A stretch of DNA of 64,000 nt from Variovorax ginsengisoli (GTDB lineage Bacteria; Pseudomonadota; Gammaproteobacteria; Burkholderiales; Burkholderiaceae_C): contig NZ_JAUJZH010000018.1 in the NCBI RefSeq assembly GCF_030486595.1, positions 1 through 64,000 of the forward strand. Reading direction: 5' to 3'. The notes under the pieces are model-generated. The model had not been told where the DNA came from. It was given only the letters and a program-made list of their open reading frames with translations, and did not search any database. The position numbers and the translations under genes were made by a program. Below are positions 37,074 through 45,945 of the stretch, in pieces. The number at the start of each line of letters is the position of its first letter. Position 1 is the first letter of the stretch.

Positions 37074-37891
37074 CAGTGCCTGCTCCCCATGTAGATCGCC
37101 TGCACCTGCGCATCGTTCTCGATCTCGGCCGGCGTCCCGGTGCGCAGCACCCGGCCGTTGTGCATCACGGTGACCCGGTCGACCACGCGCAGCGCGATGT
37201 CGAGGTCGTGCTCGATCAGCACGAAGCTCATGTGGGCCGGCAGCGAAGCCAGCAGGGCGACCAGTTCGCGCCGCTCGACCGGCGACAGCCCGGCCGCCGG
37301 CTCGTCGAACAGGATCAGGCGCGGCGCGCCGGCCAGTGCCATGCCGATCTCGAGCTGGCGCTGCTGCCCGTGGGCCAGGTTGGCCACGCGCTCGTCGGCG
37401 ATGTGGCTCAGGCGCGCGCGGTCGAGCAGGTCGCGGGTGGCGCGGGTCGAGGCATGGCCGGCGCGCGCCCGCAGGAAGCTGAAGCGGCCGCTGGCCACGC
37501 CGCGCACCGCCAGGAACAGGTTGTCGCGGACCGTCAGGTCGCGAAACAGCAGCGAGGACTGGTAGGTGCGCCGCAGCCCCTTGCGGATGCGGTCCTGCGG
37601 CGCCAGCTCCGTGATGTCCTCGCCGAAGAAATGGATGCGTCCCGCGGTCGGCGGGAAGTCGCCGGTGACGGCGTTGAAGAGCGTGGTCTTGCCGGCCCCG
37701 TTGGAGCCGAGGATCGCGTACCTCTGCCCGGCCGCGACGGTCAACGACACGTCGTCGACCGCGCGCAGCGCACCGAAGGCACGCGTCACCCCGTCCAGCC
37801 GCAGCGCATCGCCCGAGAGCAGCTGCGCGGCGCCGCCGGCGGCCGCGCCGCCGCGCGATGCGGCCGGCCTGAGCGGGGTGATCGTGGCCAT
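37073..37891 (-). CDS. Branched-chain-type ABC transporter ATP-binding protein (LivG-like)
   Basis: A 272-residue ATPase with about 28 extra N-terminal residues. Walker A is ILGSNGAGKTTLFNAVTGDF, the signature is degenerate as LAHGQQRQLEIGMAL (LSxGE/Q replaced by LAHGQ, common in LivG), and Walker B is LILFDEPAAGLSPVE. The Liv-specific C-terminus (HDLDIALRVVDRVTVMHNGRVL and AIYMG) is present. It pairs with the LivF half of the next gene to energise LivH/LivM. It starts 6 bp after the binding-protein stop. Confidence 0.92.
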
Positions 37892-37897
37892 GCCGGC

Positions 37898-39151
37898 TCA
37901 GGTCCTGCAGTCCGGCACGTCGCGCGTCCCGAGGCCCATCTTCTTGAACTCCGCCTCGGGCAGGCCCAGCGTCTGCGTGATGTTCGGCACCGACTTCACG
38001 ACCTTGTTGTAGAACGAGCCGTCGGGCGCCTTGGTCACTTCGGTGATGTAGGTGGTGCCGACGCCGTTGCGGTTGGCATCGATCTTGACGTCGCCGGCCG
38101 GGCCCTTGAAGTTGGTCTTCTGCAGCGCCTCGCGGTAGGCCTTCTGGCCGTTCGACAGGTCGCCCTTGACCGCATCGAGGCCGTCGAGCGCGGCCTTGGT
38201 GTTGATGTAGTACAGGTAGGCGAACAGCGACGGGCTCGGGAAGCCGTCCTTGAAGTTGGCCTTGTAGTCGGCCACGAACTTCTTCCACTCGGGCGTGTCG
38301 ATCGAGTCGGCCATCGGGCCGGCGGACGCGGTGCCGAGCAGCGATTCGCGCCGCTTGCCCTTGAAGTTCAGCACCGTCTGGTCGACCGTGATCGAGCCGC
38401 CGACCATCGGCTTGTCGCCGCCGGCCTGCTCGTACTGCGTGAGGAAGTTGACCGCGTCGGAGCCGCCCAGGACCACCACCAGCGCATCGACGTCCTTCGG
38501 GATCTTGGCGATCACCGAGGCGTAGTCCTTGGTGCCCAGCGGCACCCAGGCCTTGTCGACCACCTTGCCGCCCTTGGCGCAGTAGCTGGCCATGAAGCCC
38601 TGCACCTGCGAGTACGGGAAGCCGTAGTCCTCGGCGATCAGGAAGGTCTTCTTGTAGCCCTTGGAGAGCGCATGCTCGCCCAGCCCCACCATCCACTGCG
38701 CGCCTTCGGTGTTGAAGCGGTAGAAATTGGGCGCCGGGTCGCCCAGCGTCGCCGCCTGCGCGCCCGAGGAGCCGTTGATGAAGGTGATGTTGGGCTGCGT
38801 CTTGGCGTAGTTCTTGACCGCGATGCCTTCATCGCCCGACAGCGGGCCGATCATGATCTGGACCTTGTCCTGCTCGACCGCCTTGCGCGTCGAGTTGACC
38901 GCCTTGTCCGGCGTGGCGTCGGACGACACCTTGACGAACTCGATCTTCTTGCCCCCGGCCATGCCGTTCTTTTCCTTCAGCGCCAGGTCGGCGCCGCGCA
39001 TGCCATCCTGGCCGGGCGCCGCGAACGGCCCCTCCAGCGAAGCCAGCAGCCCGATCTTCAAGGTCTCCTGGGCTTGCGCGAGGCCGCCCATCGTGACCAT
39101 CACTGCGGCAGCCACGATGCTGCGCCCGAACACTTTCTTGCCTCTGCTCAT
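37898..39151 (-). CDS. Branched-chain-type ABC transporter substrate-binding protein
   Basis: A 417-residue periplasmic binding protein (Peripla_BP_6 type) with signal peptide MSRGKKVFGRSIVAAAVMVTMGGLAQAQ. Conserved segments are LKIGLLASLEGPFAAPGQDGMRGADLAL, IMIGPLSGDEGIAV, and ITFINGSSGAQAATLGDPAPNFYRF in part. The ATG at 39151 starts the signal peptide. Members bind amino acids, amides, urea or aromatic acids; the operon's amidohydrolases suggest an amide- or lactam-like ligand, which is a guess. It follows LivM after 16 bp. Confidence 0.92.
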   Translation of the reverse strand: MSRGKKVFGRSIVAAAVMVTMGGLAQAQETLKIGLLASLEGPFAAPGQDGMRGADLALKEKNGMAGGKKIEFVKVSSDATPDKAVNSTRKAVEQDKVQIMIGPLSGDEGIAVKNYAKTQPNITFINGSSGAQAATLGDPAPNFYRFNTEGAQWMVGLGEHALSKGYKKTFLIAEDYGFPYSQVQGFMASYCAKGGKVVDKAWVPLGTKDYASVIAKIPKDVDALVVVLGGSDAVNFLTQYEQAGGDKPMVGGSITVDQTVLNFKGKRRESLLGTASAGPMADSIDTPEWKKFVADYKANFKDGFPSPSLFAYLYYINTKAALDGLDAVKGDLSNGQKAYREALQKTNFKGPAGDVKIDANRNGVGTTYITEVTKAPDGSFYNKVVKSVPNITQTLGLPEAEFKKMGLGTRDVPDCRT

Positions 39152-39167
39152 GTCTCGCTCCTTCTTT

Positions 39168-40313
39168 TCATCGATGAATGCGGCCACGGCCGCGGGGGGT
39201 GAAAGAGGCGCCCAGACGATGGCGCAGGCCTTGCCAGAGGCCCAGCAAACCGTCCGGGGAAAACAGCACGATCGCGAGGAAGACCCCGCCGATCACGAGA
39301 TTGAAGCGCTCGCGGTCGACCAGGTCGATGGCGAAGTTCTGCAGCAGCACGAACACGATCGCGCCGACGAAGGCGCCGATCGGATGCTTCATGCCGCCGA
39401 GCACGGCGATGATGAGGATGTTGATCATCGCGCCGACACCCACGGTGCCGGGCGAGATGCGGCCGTTGTACCAGACCATCAGCACGCCGCCGACCGCCGC
39501 CAGGAAGCCCGCCACCGCATAGGCCGCCACCCGGTGCGCAGTGACGTCGAAGCCCAGCGCCTGCATGCGGCGCGGGTTGTCGCGGATGCCCTGCAGCGCG
39601 ATGCCGAAGGGCGCGCGGATCAGGTGCTTGACGAAGAAGTAGCCCGCCAGCGCGCAGGCCAGCACCAGGAAATAGAAGGGCATGGGCTGGCCGAAGTCGA
39701 GCCCGAATACCGTGGGCGGCCCGATGCGGCTGAAGCCCTGGAAGCCGTTGAAGACCGTGTAGTTCTGCTGCGCGAGATAGAAGAACGCCACGCCCACGGC
39801 GAGCGTGATCATGATCGTGTAGATGCCCTCGGTGCGCACCGACAGCCAGCCGATGCCCGCGGCCACCACGGTGGCCAGCGCCACCGCCACGACCAGCGCC
39901 AGCCACCAGGGCCAGCCCAGGCTGATCGCCAGGTTGCTGCTGCTGCCGAAGATCGCCAGCATGTAGGCGGCGAAGCCGGCGACCGTCATCTGGGCCAGCG
40001 ACACCATGCCGCCGTAGCCGCCAAGAAAGGTCAGCGACAGTGCGATCAGGCCCAGCGCCAGCGACTGGGCGCCGATCTGGAAGGTGAAGAAGGGCGTGGC
40101 CACGAAGGGGTAGCCGACCACGAACACCAGCACTAGAAGGTGGCGCAGCCGGATCGCCGACAGCGCCCGGCGCCACCAGGCCACTGCGGGCGCGGGCGCC
40201 GCGGCACCGGCGCCACGGGGCAGGGACGGCACCGGTACCACCCCCGAGCCGCGGCCGCCGCGAGCCGCCGCGGCCGACCCGTTCATCGCCCGCCGCCAGC
40301 GTGCCGCGCTCAC
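39168..40313 (-). CDS. Branched-chain-type ABC transporter permease (LivM-like)
   Basis: A 381-residue permease with eight to ten membrane helices after a basic, Gly/Ala-rich N-terminus. The helices begin at LRHLLVLVFVVGYPFVATPFF. The LivM hallmark SLTFLGGYGGMVSLAQMTVAGFAAY is followed by the EAA-like loop IALQGIRDNPRRMQALGFDV. I take the GTG at 40313 as start: it overlaps the LivH stop (GTGA) and has GGAGGAG upstream. The ATG at 40286 lacks a ribosome site. Confidence 0.9.
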   Translation of the reverse strand: MSAARWRRAMNGSAAAARGGRGSGVVPVPSLPRGAGAAAPAPAVAWWRRALSAIRLRHLLVLVFVVGYPFVATPFFTFQIGAQSLALGLIALSLTFLGGYGGMVSLAQMTVAGFAAYMLAIFGSSSNLAISLGWPWWLALVVAVALATVVAAGIGWLSVRTEGIYTIMITLAVGVAFFYLAQQNYTVFNGFQGFSRIGPPTVFGLDFGQPMPFYFLVLACALAGYFFVKHLIRAPFGIALQGIRDNPRRMQALGFDVTAHRVAAYAVAGFLAAVGGVLMVWYNGRISPGTVGVGAMINILIIAVLGGMKHPIGAFVGAIVFVLLQNFAIDLVDRERFNLVIGGVFLAIVLFSPDGLLGLWQGLRHRLGASFTPRGRGRIHR

Positions 40314-41251
40314 TGGCTCCTCCCCATCAGCCCGCGCGGCTTGAAGGCCAGCGCCACCACCATGATCACGAAGGTGAAGACCACGCTGTAGGTCGGCGCG
40401 TAGGCGAGACCGAACTGCTCGGCGAGGCCGATCAGCAGTGCGCCGATCGCGGCCCCCACGACGCTGCCCATGCCGCCCACGATCACCACCACCAGCGAGG
40501 CCAGCAGGTAGCGCGTGTCCTCGCCGGGCGAGATCGACAGCGCCGTGCCGCCGACCACGCCTGCCAGCCCGGCCAGTCCGGCACCGATCGCGAAGGTGAG
40601 CGCGAAGACCCGCTGCACGTTGACGCCCGAGGCGGACAGCATCGCGCGGTCGTCGACGCCGGCGCGGATCATCATGCCGATGCGTGTGCGCGCCAGCAGC
40701 AGCCAGAGCCCGACGCCGATCACGATCGAGGCGAACAGCACGAAGAGGCGATAGGTCGGGAACTTGGCGACCAGCGGCAGGGTGGTCGAGCCGTAGATCC
40801 ACGAGGGCGGATCGAAGGTGTAGATCTCGGCGCCCCAGACCCACAGCATCAAGTCGGCCAGCACGATCGACAGGCCGATCGTGACCAGGGTCTGCCGCAG
40901 GTCCTGGCCTTGCATGTGGCGGAACACCAGCACCTGCATCAAGAGGCCCATCAGCGCCGCGGCGAGGAAGCCGGCGATGACCGCCAGCACCCAGGAGCCG
41001 GTGCGTTCGCCGACGAACCATCCCACATAGGCGCCGAAGAGGTAGAGCGAGCCGTGCGCCAGGTTGACGTTGCGCATCAGGCCGAAGACCAGCGTGAAGC
41101 CGCTGGCGACCAGGAAATAGAGCGACGCCAGGGTCATTCCGTTGAGCAGGGTCTTGAAGAACAGGGTGTAGTTGTCCGAGATCGCCCAGACCGCGAAGAC
41201 CGCGATCGGCAGGCCGAACAGCAGCCAGAGTGCGACGCTCTTCTTTCTCAC
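40310..41251 (-). CDS. Branched-chain-type ABC transporter permease (LivH-like)
   Basis: A 313-residue inner-membrane permease. Family features are LLNGMTLASLYFLVASGFTLVFGLMRNVNLAHGSLY in parts near residues 35-70, the EAA-type loop RAGVDDRAMLSASGVNVQRVFALTF, and VVIVGGMGSVVGAAIGALLIGL. The start is a GTG at 41251 that overlaps the stop of the preceding amidohydrolase (GTGA), and its own stop overlaps the LivM GTG. These overlaps bind the catabolic genes and the transporter into one operon. Confidence 0.92.
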   Translation of the reverse strand: MRKKSVALWLLFGLPIAVFAVWAISDNYTLFFKTLLNGMTLASLYFLVASGFTLVFGLMRNVNLAHGSLYLFGAYVGWFVGERTGSWVLAVIAGFLAAALMGLLMQVLVFRHMQGQDLRQTLVTIGLSIVLADLMLWVWGAEIYTFDPPSWIYGSTTLPLVAKFPTYRLFVLFASIVIGVGLWLLLARTRIGMMIRAGVDDRAMLSASGVNVQRVFALTFAIGAGLAGLAGVVGGTALSISPGEDTRYLLASLVVVIVGGMGSVVGAAIGALLIGLAEQFGLAYAPTYSVVFTFVIMVVALAFKPRGLMGRSQ

Positions 41252-42531
41252 GCAGCACGCTCCCAGGCCCGTCGCGAGGCGATCTCGGGCGCCTTGGCGA
41301 ACTCGCCGTCCTTCATCACGGCGAGGATCCGCTTCGGGTCGCGCAGGATCGACAGGTTGGCCAACGGATCGCCGTCGACCAGCAGCAGGTCGGCCAGGTA
41401 GCCGTCCTTGATGCAGCCGAGTTCGTCGGGCCGCATCATGATCTGGCCGCCGTAGAGCGTGGTCGAGCGGATCGCTTCCATCGGCGTGAAGCCCAGGTAC
41501 TTGACGAAGAACTCGAGATCGCGCGCGTTCTGGCAGTGCGGCGTGAAGGCGAAGCCGTAGTCGCCGCCGGGCAGCACGCGGATGCCGCGCTTGTGCATCT
41601 TGGCCAGCGAGACGATCGCGGCTTCCCATTCGGTCTCGTAGCCCATGCCGACCGCCATCTCGTGCGTGACGCCGTAGGGCTCGGCCTCGTACAGCATGGC
41701 GTACAGGATCGCAATGCCAGGCGCGACGAAGACCCGGTCCTTGGCGGCCTCGAGCATGTCGATCGCCTCGTCGTCGACGAAGCTGGCGTGGTAGATCAGG
41801 TCGATGCCGTGACGCAGCGCCTGCTTGACGCTCTCGGACGAGCGCGCATGGGCGATGCCGCGCTTGCCGCGGATGCGCACCTCGCGCATCGCGGCCTCGA
41901 CCTCCTCGTCCATCATCCAGGTGGTCTCGGACGGCGACTGGGGCGTGAAGTTGTCGCCCGACAGATTGAGCTTGACCGAGTCGACACCGTACTTGAGGAA
42001 CAGCCGCACCGCCTTGCGCATCTCCTCCGGGCCCGAGATGTTGACGCCGAAGCTGAACTCGGGGAAGGGCAGGTGCGGCAGGGTCTCGTCGCCGAGGCCG
42101 CCGACCACGGTGATCTCCTGGCTGGCGGCGAGATAGCGCGGCCCGGGGATCTGGCCGGCGTTGATCGCGTTGCGGATCACGACGTCGAGCCGCGGCTTGG
42201 CGCAGGCGGCGCCGACGCAGGAGGTAAAGCCGGCCTCGAGGTAGCGCCTGGCGACCTTGGCGCACCACAGCACGTGCTCCTCCAGCGGCAGGGTCTGGAT
42301 TTCGGCCAGCGTCGCGGCATCGTTCCACGAGAAGTGGGTGTGGGCCTCGCACATGCCGGGCATCAGCGTGGCGCCGGCGCCGTCGATCACGGTGGCGCCG
42401 CCGGGCGCGATCGGCGCCGTGCTGCGGCCGACCTGGCGGATGCGGTTGCCGCGCACCAGCACGCTGCCGGTGTAGGGGTTCTGCCCCGTGCCGTCGAGGA
42501 TGCGGACATTGGTGAAGACGACATCGGCCAT
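41248..42531 (-). CDS. Amidohydrolase (imidazolonepropionase/prolidase-like), copy 2
   Basis: A 427-residue metal-dependent amidohydrolase. The N-terminal beta-sandwich (MADVVFTNVRILDGTGQNPYTG) is followed by metal-binding HxH in EAHTHFSWND, GVDSVKLNLSGDN (a Lys at the place of a carboxylated-lysine ligand), IAHARSS, DLIYHASFVDDEA and GGDYGFAFTPH with the late catalytic Asp, then the C-terminal sandwich. Related enzymes include imidazolonepropionases and dipeptide/N-acyl-amino-acid hydrolases, so a C-N bond is the expected target. It lies 12 bp after a close paralogue and overlaps LivH. Confidence 0.87.
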   Translation of the reverse strand: MADVVFTNVRILDGTGQNPYTGSVLVRGNRIRQVGRSTAPIAPGGATVIDGAGATLMPGMCEAHTHFSWNDAATLAEIQTLPLEEHVLWCAKVARRYLEAGFTSCVGAACAKPRLDVVIRNAINAGQIPGPRYLAASQEITVVGGLGDETLPHLPFPEFSFGVNISGPEEMRKAVRLFLKYGVDSVKLNLSGDNFTPQSPSETTWMMDEEVEAAMREVRIRGKRGIAHARSSESVKQALRHGIDLIYHASFVDDEAIDMLEAAKDRVFVAPGIAILYAMLYEAEPYGVTHEMAVGMGYETEWEAAIVSLAKMHKRGIRVLPGGDYGFAFTPHCQNARDLEFFVKYLGFTPMEAIRSTTLYGGQIMMRPDELGCIKDGYLADLLLVDGDPLANLSILRDPKRILAVMKDGEFAKAPEIASRRAWERAA

Positions 42532-42543
42532 GTGCTTCTCCTG

Positions 42544-43836
42544 TCAGGCCGTGGCCCAGCGCGTGGTGCGCGCCGAGCGCAGCGGCGGTGCGCGGTGGAA
42601 CTCGCCGTCCTTCATGACGGCCAGGATGCGGGCCTTGTCCTGCAGCACCGTGATGTCGGCCAGCGGATCGCCGTCGATCAGCAGGATGTCGGCCAGGTAG
42701 CCTTCGCGGATGTAGCCGAGCACCTTGCCCATTCGCATCATCGGACCGCCCCAGGCGGTGGCCGACAGCAGGGCCTCCATGGTGCTCATGCCGACGTACT
42801 TGACGAAGTATTCGAGGTCCTTGGCGTTGGTGCCGTGGGGTGTCCAGGCGAAGCCGTAGTCGCCGCCGGGCAGGATGCGCACGCCGCGCTTGCGCAGCGC
42901 GCGCATGCTCTCGACCGCCGCCTCGAGCTCGCGGTGGTAGCCCATTTTCTTCGTCACCTCGGGTGTCAGGCCCCACTGGCTCGCGTGATGGGAGGTGTTG
43001 ATGAGCCAGGCCAGTCCCGGCGCGATGAAGTGCTCTGTCTTGTGGGCCTCGAGCATGTCCAGCGCCTCGGTGTCGGTGAAGCTGGCGTGGTAGATCACCT
43101 CGATGCCTTGCTTGACGCACTGCTTGATCGACCAGGTGGAGCGCGCATGCGCGGCGACGCGCTTGCCCCAGGCCTTGGCCTCCTGCACGCAGACCGTGAT
43201 CTCTTCCTCGGTGAACTGGCTCATCTCGCTCGGCATGCCGGTGATCGACTCGCCCGAGAGGTTGATCTTCACGGAGTCGACGCCGTACTTGGCGAACATG
43301 CGCACGCAGCGGCGCATCTCCTCGGCGCCGCTGACGATCGCGCCGAAGGCGAACTCGGGCTGCGGCAAGTGCGGCCGCGTGGTGTCGCCCAGGCCGCCGG
43401 GCACGGTGATCTCCTGGCTGGCCGCGAGGTAGCGCGGGCCGACGATGGTGCCGTCGTTGATCGCGTTGCGGATCACGACGTCGAGCCGCGGCTTGGCGGT
43501 GGCGGCGCCGATGCAGCTGGTCCAGCCCATGTCGAGGTAGCGCTTGGCGACCTCGGCGCACCACAGGATGTGCTCCTCCGGCGGCATGCGCTGGATGGCA
43601 TCGAGGCTGGGCTGGTCGTTCCACGAAAAATGCGTATGGGCCTCGACCATGCCGGGCATCAGGAAGGCGCCGGCACCGTCGATCACCTGCGCACCGGACA
43701 CCGGCGCCGGGCGCGCGCCGTAGCCGGTCTTGACGACCCGCGCGATGCGGTTGCCCTGCACCAGCACGTCGCCGCTGAAAGGCGCCTCGCCGCCGCCGTC
43801 GAAGATCCGCACGTTGGTGAAAAGGACGTCGGCCAT
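42544..43836 (-). CDS. Amidohydrolase (imidazolonepropionase/prolidase-like), copy 1
   Basis: A 430-residue paralogue of the following gene; the two align end to end with the same landmarks (MADVLFTNVRIFDG, EAHTHFSWND, GVDSVKINLSGE, AAHARST, EVIYHASFTDTEA, GGDYGFAWTPHG). The ATG at 43836 is preferred because it matches the paralogue's start; an upstream ATG would add 13 residues. It is the first gene of the nine-gene operon ending at 33984. The pair may act on different parts of one compound or form a heteromeric enzyme; neither can be told from sequence. Confidence 0.87.
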   Translation of the reverse strand: MADVLFTNVRIFDGGGEAPFSGDVLVQGNRIARVVKTGYGARPAPVSGAQVIDGAGAFLMPGMVEAHTHFSWNDQPSLDAIQRMPPEEHILWCAEVAKRYLDMGWTSCIGAATAKPRLDVVIRNAINDGTIVGPRYLAASQEITVPGGLGDTTRPHLPQPEFAFGAIVSGAEEMRRCVRMFAKYGVDSVKINLSGESITGMPSEMSQFTEEEITVCVQEAKAWGKRVAAHARSTWSIKQCVKQGIEVIYHASFTDTEALDMLEAHKTEHFIAPGLAWLINTSHHASQWGLTPEVTKKMGYHRELEAAVESMRALRKRGVRILPGGDYGFAWTPHGTNAKDLEYFVKYVGMSTMEALLSATAWGGPMMRMGKVLGYIREGYLADILLIDGDPLADITVLQDKARILAVMKDGEFHRAPPLRSARTTRWATA

Positions 43837-43960
43837 GGTCAGTCTCCTACCTGGCTGTTGCTTGCTCTTTTGCACGCTGTTGCAGGGGCGCTTGCGGTTG
43901 CCGGGGCGCGTGCCGAGGGCAACAGGAGGTCGTTCCAGCCGATGAACGACGGCCGTGACG

Positions 43961-44054
43961 GCTCACGCCGATGGTGTGCTCTGCGCAGCGAAGTAAAGGA
44001 GGAGGCCGAAGGCCGGGGGACATGAGCGGAGCAGAGCACACCGTCGGCGTGAGC
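43961..44054. repeat. Long inverted repeat (24-bp arms) in an intergenic gap
   Basis: The left arm 43961-43984 and right arm 44031-44054 are inverted copies of GCTCACGCCGAYGGTGTGCTCTGC with a single mismatch (G-U pairable), enclosing a 46-bp loop that contains a small GGCC/GGCC hairpin and an AAGTAAAGGAGGAGGCCGAA stretch. It fills much of the 270-bp gap between the amidohydrolase and hydrolase genes. Similar loop sequences are, from memory, dispersed in Variovorax-like genomes, so a REP/MITE-like element is likely. It could also insulate the two operons. Confidence 0.65.
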
Positions 44055-44106
44055 CTGCCCGAAACCGCAATGAGCCCGCCCCGACCCGCAAATACTCGGC
44101 GTCATC

Positions 44107-44907
44107 CTAGAAGCTCCTGGCCTGCGCCGCGAGAAACTCGCGCAGCTCACGCTGGCATTCCTCGGGCCGTTCGATCGGGGTCCAGTGGCCGCAGCGCGGC
44201 AGCACCACGACCCGCTTGCTGGCGGCACGGTGCAGCCGTTCGGCCATTGCGCGCACGGCTTGCGGCGGCGCCACGCCGTCCTCGTCGCCGGTCACCAGCA
44301 GCACCGGTGCCTCGATCTGCTCGACCGCGGCGGCCTGGGCGCCGGCCAACGCCTCGCAGCTTCGGGCATACGCCTCGCCGTCCTGGCGCATCAGGCTCTC
44401 GCGCACGTAGGCGACCGCCACCGGAAGCCGCTGGCGGGTGTCGGCGGAGATGGCGCCCTGCAGCAGCGCCTGCGTGATCTCCTGCATGCCCGTCGCGCCT
44501 TCGCGCGCCTTGGCGGCCCGTGCGGTCATCGCGTTGCGCGCAGCGTCCGGCGGCGCGATCAGCGGTCCGAACAGCGCCACGCTCGCGACCCGCTTCGGAT
44601 GCAGGGCCGCGATGTGCTGGCAGACGATGGTCCCCATCGAATGGCCGACCCAGTGGGCTCGCGCCACCTTGAGGCGATCGCAGACATCGAGCAGGGTCGC
44701 GACATAGCGCTCGATCGACAGCGCGCCCTCGGCGCGTTGCGACCGGCCGCTGCCCGGCAGGTCGATCCGGATGACCCGGTGCCGCGCCATCGCCGGCATC
44801 AGGGGCGTGTAGGTGTTGCCGCTGCCGCCGAGCCCGTGCACGCAGACGATGGCCGGGCCCTCGCCTTCTTCTTCCACCGCGATGCGGTCGATCAGCTGGA
44901 AGCCCAT
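44107..44907 (-). CDS. Alpha/beta hydrolase
   Basis: A 266-residue alpha/beta hydrolase with oxyanion motif VCVHGLGGSG (about 21-30), nucleophile S90 in GHSMG, acid Asp in LLVTGDEDGVAP and His in PRCGHWTPIERP. The family hydrolyses esters, lactones or C-C bonds of ring-cleavage products. It begins 3 bp after the FAH gene stop, so both form one transcript driven from the promoter shared with the TetR gene. In this setting it may open a lactone or hydrolyse an intermediate before the FAH enzyme, or after it. Confidence 0.87.
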   Translation of the reverse strand: MGFQLIDRIAVEEEGEGPAIVCVHGLGGSGNTYTPLMPAMARHRVIRIDLPGSGRSQRAEGALSIERYVATLLDVCDRLKVARAHWVGHSMGTIVCQHIAALHPKRVASVALFGPLIAPPDAARNAMTARAAKAREGATGMQEITQALLQGAISADTRQRLPVAVAYVRESLMRQDGEAYARSCEALAGAQAAAVEQIEAPVLLVTGDEDGVAPPQAVRAMAERLHRAASKRVVVLPRCGHWTPIERPEECQRELREFLAAQARSF

Positions 44908-44910
44908 GGC

Positions 44911-45792
44911 CTACTCGAACCGGTTCTCGATGACGCCGAGGCCATCGATCTCGATGCGCACCACGTCGCCGGAGCGCAGCCATTGCGGCGGCTTCAGGCC
45001 CATGCCCACGCCCGAGGGCGTGCCGGTGGCGATGACGTCGCCGGGGTACAGCGTGATGCCGCGCGAGCAGGTCTCGATCAGGGTCGGGATGTCGAAGATC
45101 ATGTCGCGCGTCTGGCCGTCCTGCCGCAGCGCGCCGTTGACCCAGCCGCGCACCCGGGTGGCACGGCCGTCGAGTTCGTCGGCGGTGACGATCCACGGGC
45201 CCATCGGGCAGAAGGTGTCGAAGCTCTTGCCGAGGTCCCACTGCTGGTGTCGCATCTGGACGTCGCGCGCCGTGACGTCGTTGACCACCGTGTAGCCGAA
45301 CACGTGGTCCATCGCATGGGCCGGCAGGATGTCGCGCCCGCCACGGCCGATGACCACCGCGAGTTCGGATTCGTAGTCGATCTGGATCGAGGCGGCCGGG
45401 GAGGGCAGGCGGACCGCGTCGTGCGGCCCGACCACGCATTCGCCGAGCTTGCCGAAGACGATCGGCCAGGGGTCGGTCTCGGGCATCGCGGCACGGAACA
45501 CGGAGCCGGCCAGTTCGGCCGCATGGGCGCGGTAGTTGCGGCCGACGCAGAACAGGCTGCGCAAGGGGCGCGGCAGCGGAGCGCGAAGCGTGATGACCTC
45601 GACCGGCAGTCGCGTGCCCGACGGCAGCGGCAGCGGTTCGCCGGCTGCCAGCGCCCGGATCAGCGGCAAGGCCCCGAGCGAAGGGTCGCGCACGCCCAGG
45701 GGCGTGGCCTCCCGCCCGTCGGGCGAGATCGTTCCCACGTGGTCGCGTCCACCCCAATTCCAGCTTGCCAGGCGCATCGACTTTGTCTCCAT
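44911..45792 (-). CDS. Fumarylacetoacetate hydrolase (FAH)-family protein
   Basis: A 293-residue FAH-family protein. An N-terminal domain (MRLASWNWGGRDHVGTISPDG) is followed by the catalytic fold with LFCVGRNYRAHAAE, IDYESELAVVIGRGGRDI (Glu metal ligands), GYTVVNDVTARDVQ, GKSFDTFCPMGPW, and ATGTPSGVGMG near the C-terminus. Members hydrolyse, decarboxylate or hydrate 2,4-dioxo or 2-oxo acids with Mg2+. It is the first gene of a two-gene operon divergent from the TetR regulator. Confidence 0.9.
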   Translation of the reverse strand: METKSMRLASWNWGGRDHVGTISPDGREATPLGVRDPSLGALPLIRALAAGEPLPLPSGTRLPVEVITLRAPLPRPLRSLFCVGRNYRAHAAELAGSVFRAAMPETDPWPIVFGKLGECVVGPHDAVRLPSPAASIQIDYESELAVVIGRGGRDILPAHAMDHVFGYTVVNDVTARDVQMRHQQWDLGKSFDTFCPMGPWIVTADELDGRATRVRGWVNGALRQDGQTRDMIFDIPTLIETCSRGITLYPGDVIATGTPSGVGMGLKPPQWLRSGDVVRIEIDGLGVIENRFE

Positions 45793-45846
45793 ATTGCCCC
45801 GGGGTCCAACGGCGTGCGCCGCGGCCTCGAAGTCTCGGAAGTCATG

Positions 45847-45866
45847 TTTGAGACTTGCGTCTCAAA
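45847..45866. promoter_or_regulatory. Perfect inverted repeat, probable TetR operator
   Basis: TTTGAGAC (45847-45854) and GTCTCAAA (45859-45866) are a perfect 8-bp inverted repeat with a 4-bp spacer, the size of a TetR-family site. It lies in the 153-bp gap between the divergent FAH and TetR genes, 55 bp before the FAH start and 80 bp before the TetR start, so one bound dimer could control both. Confidence 0.65.
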
Positions 45867-45945
45867 TCGGGATCGCTGCATCATACGATCCGGCATCCGC
45901 TGTTCACAATAGATTCCGAGCCCTCCAAAGCCCCGTACAAACCCG

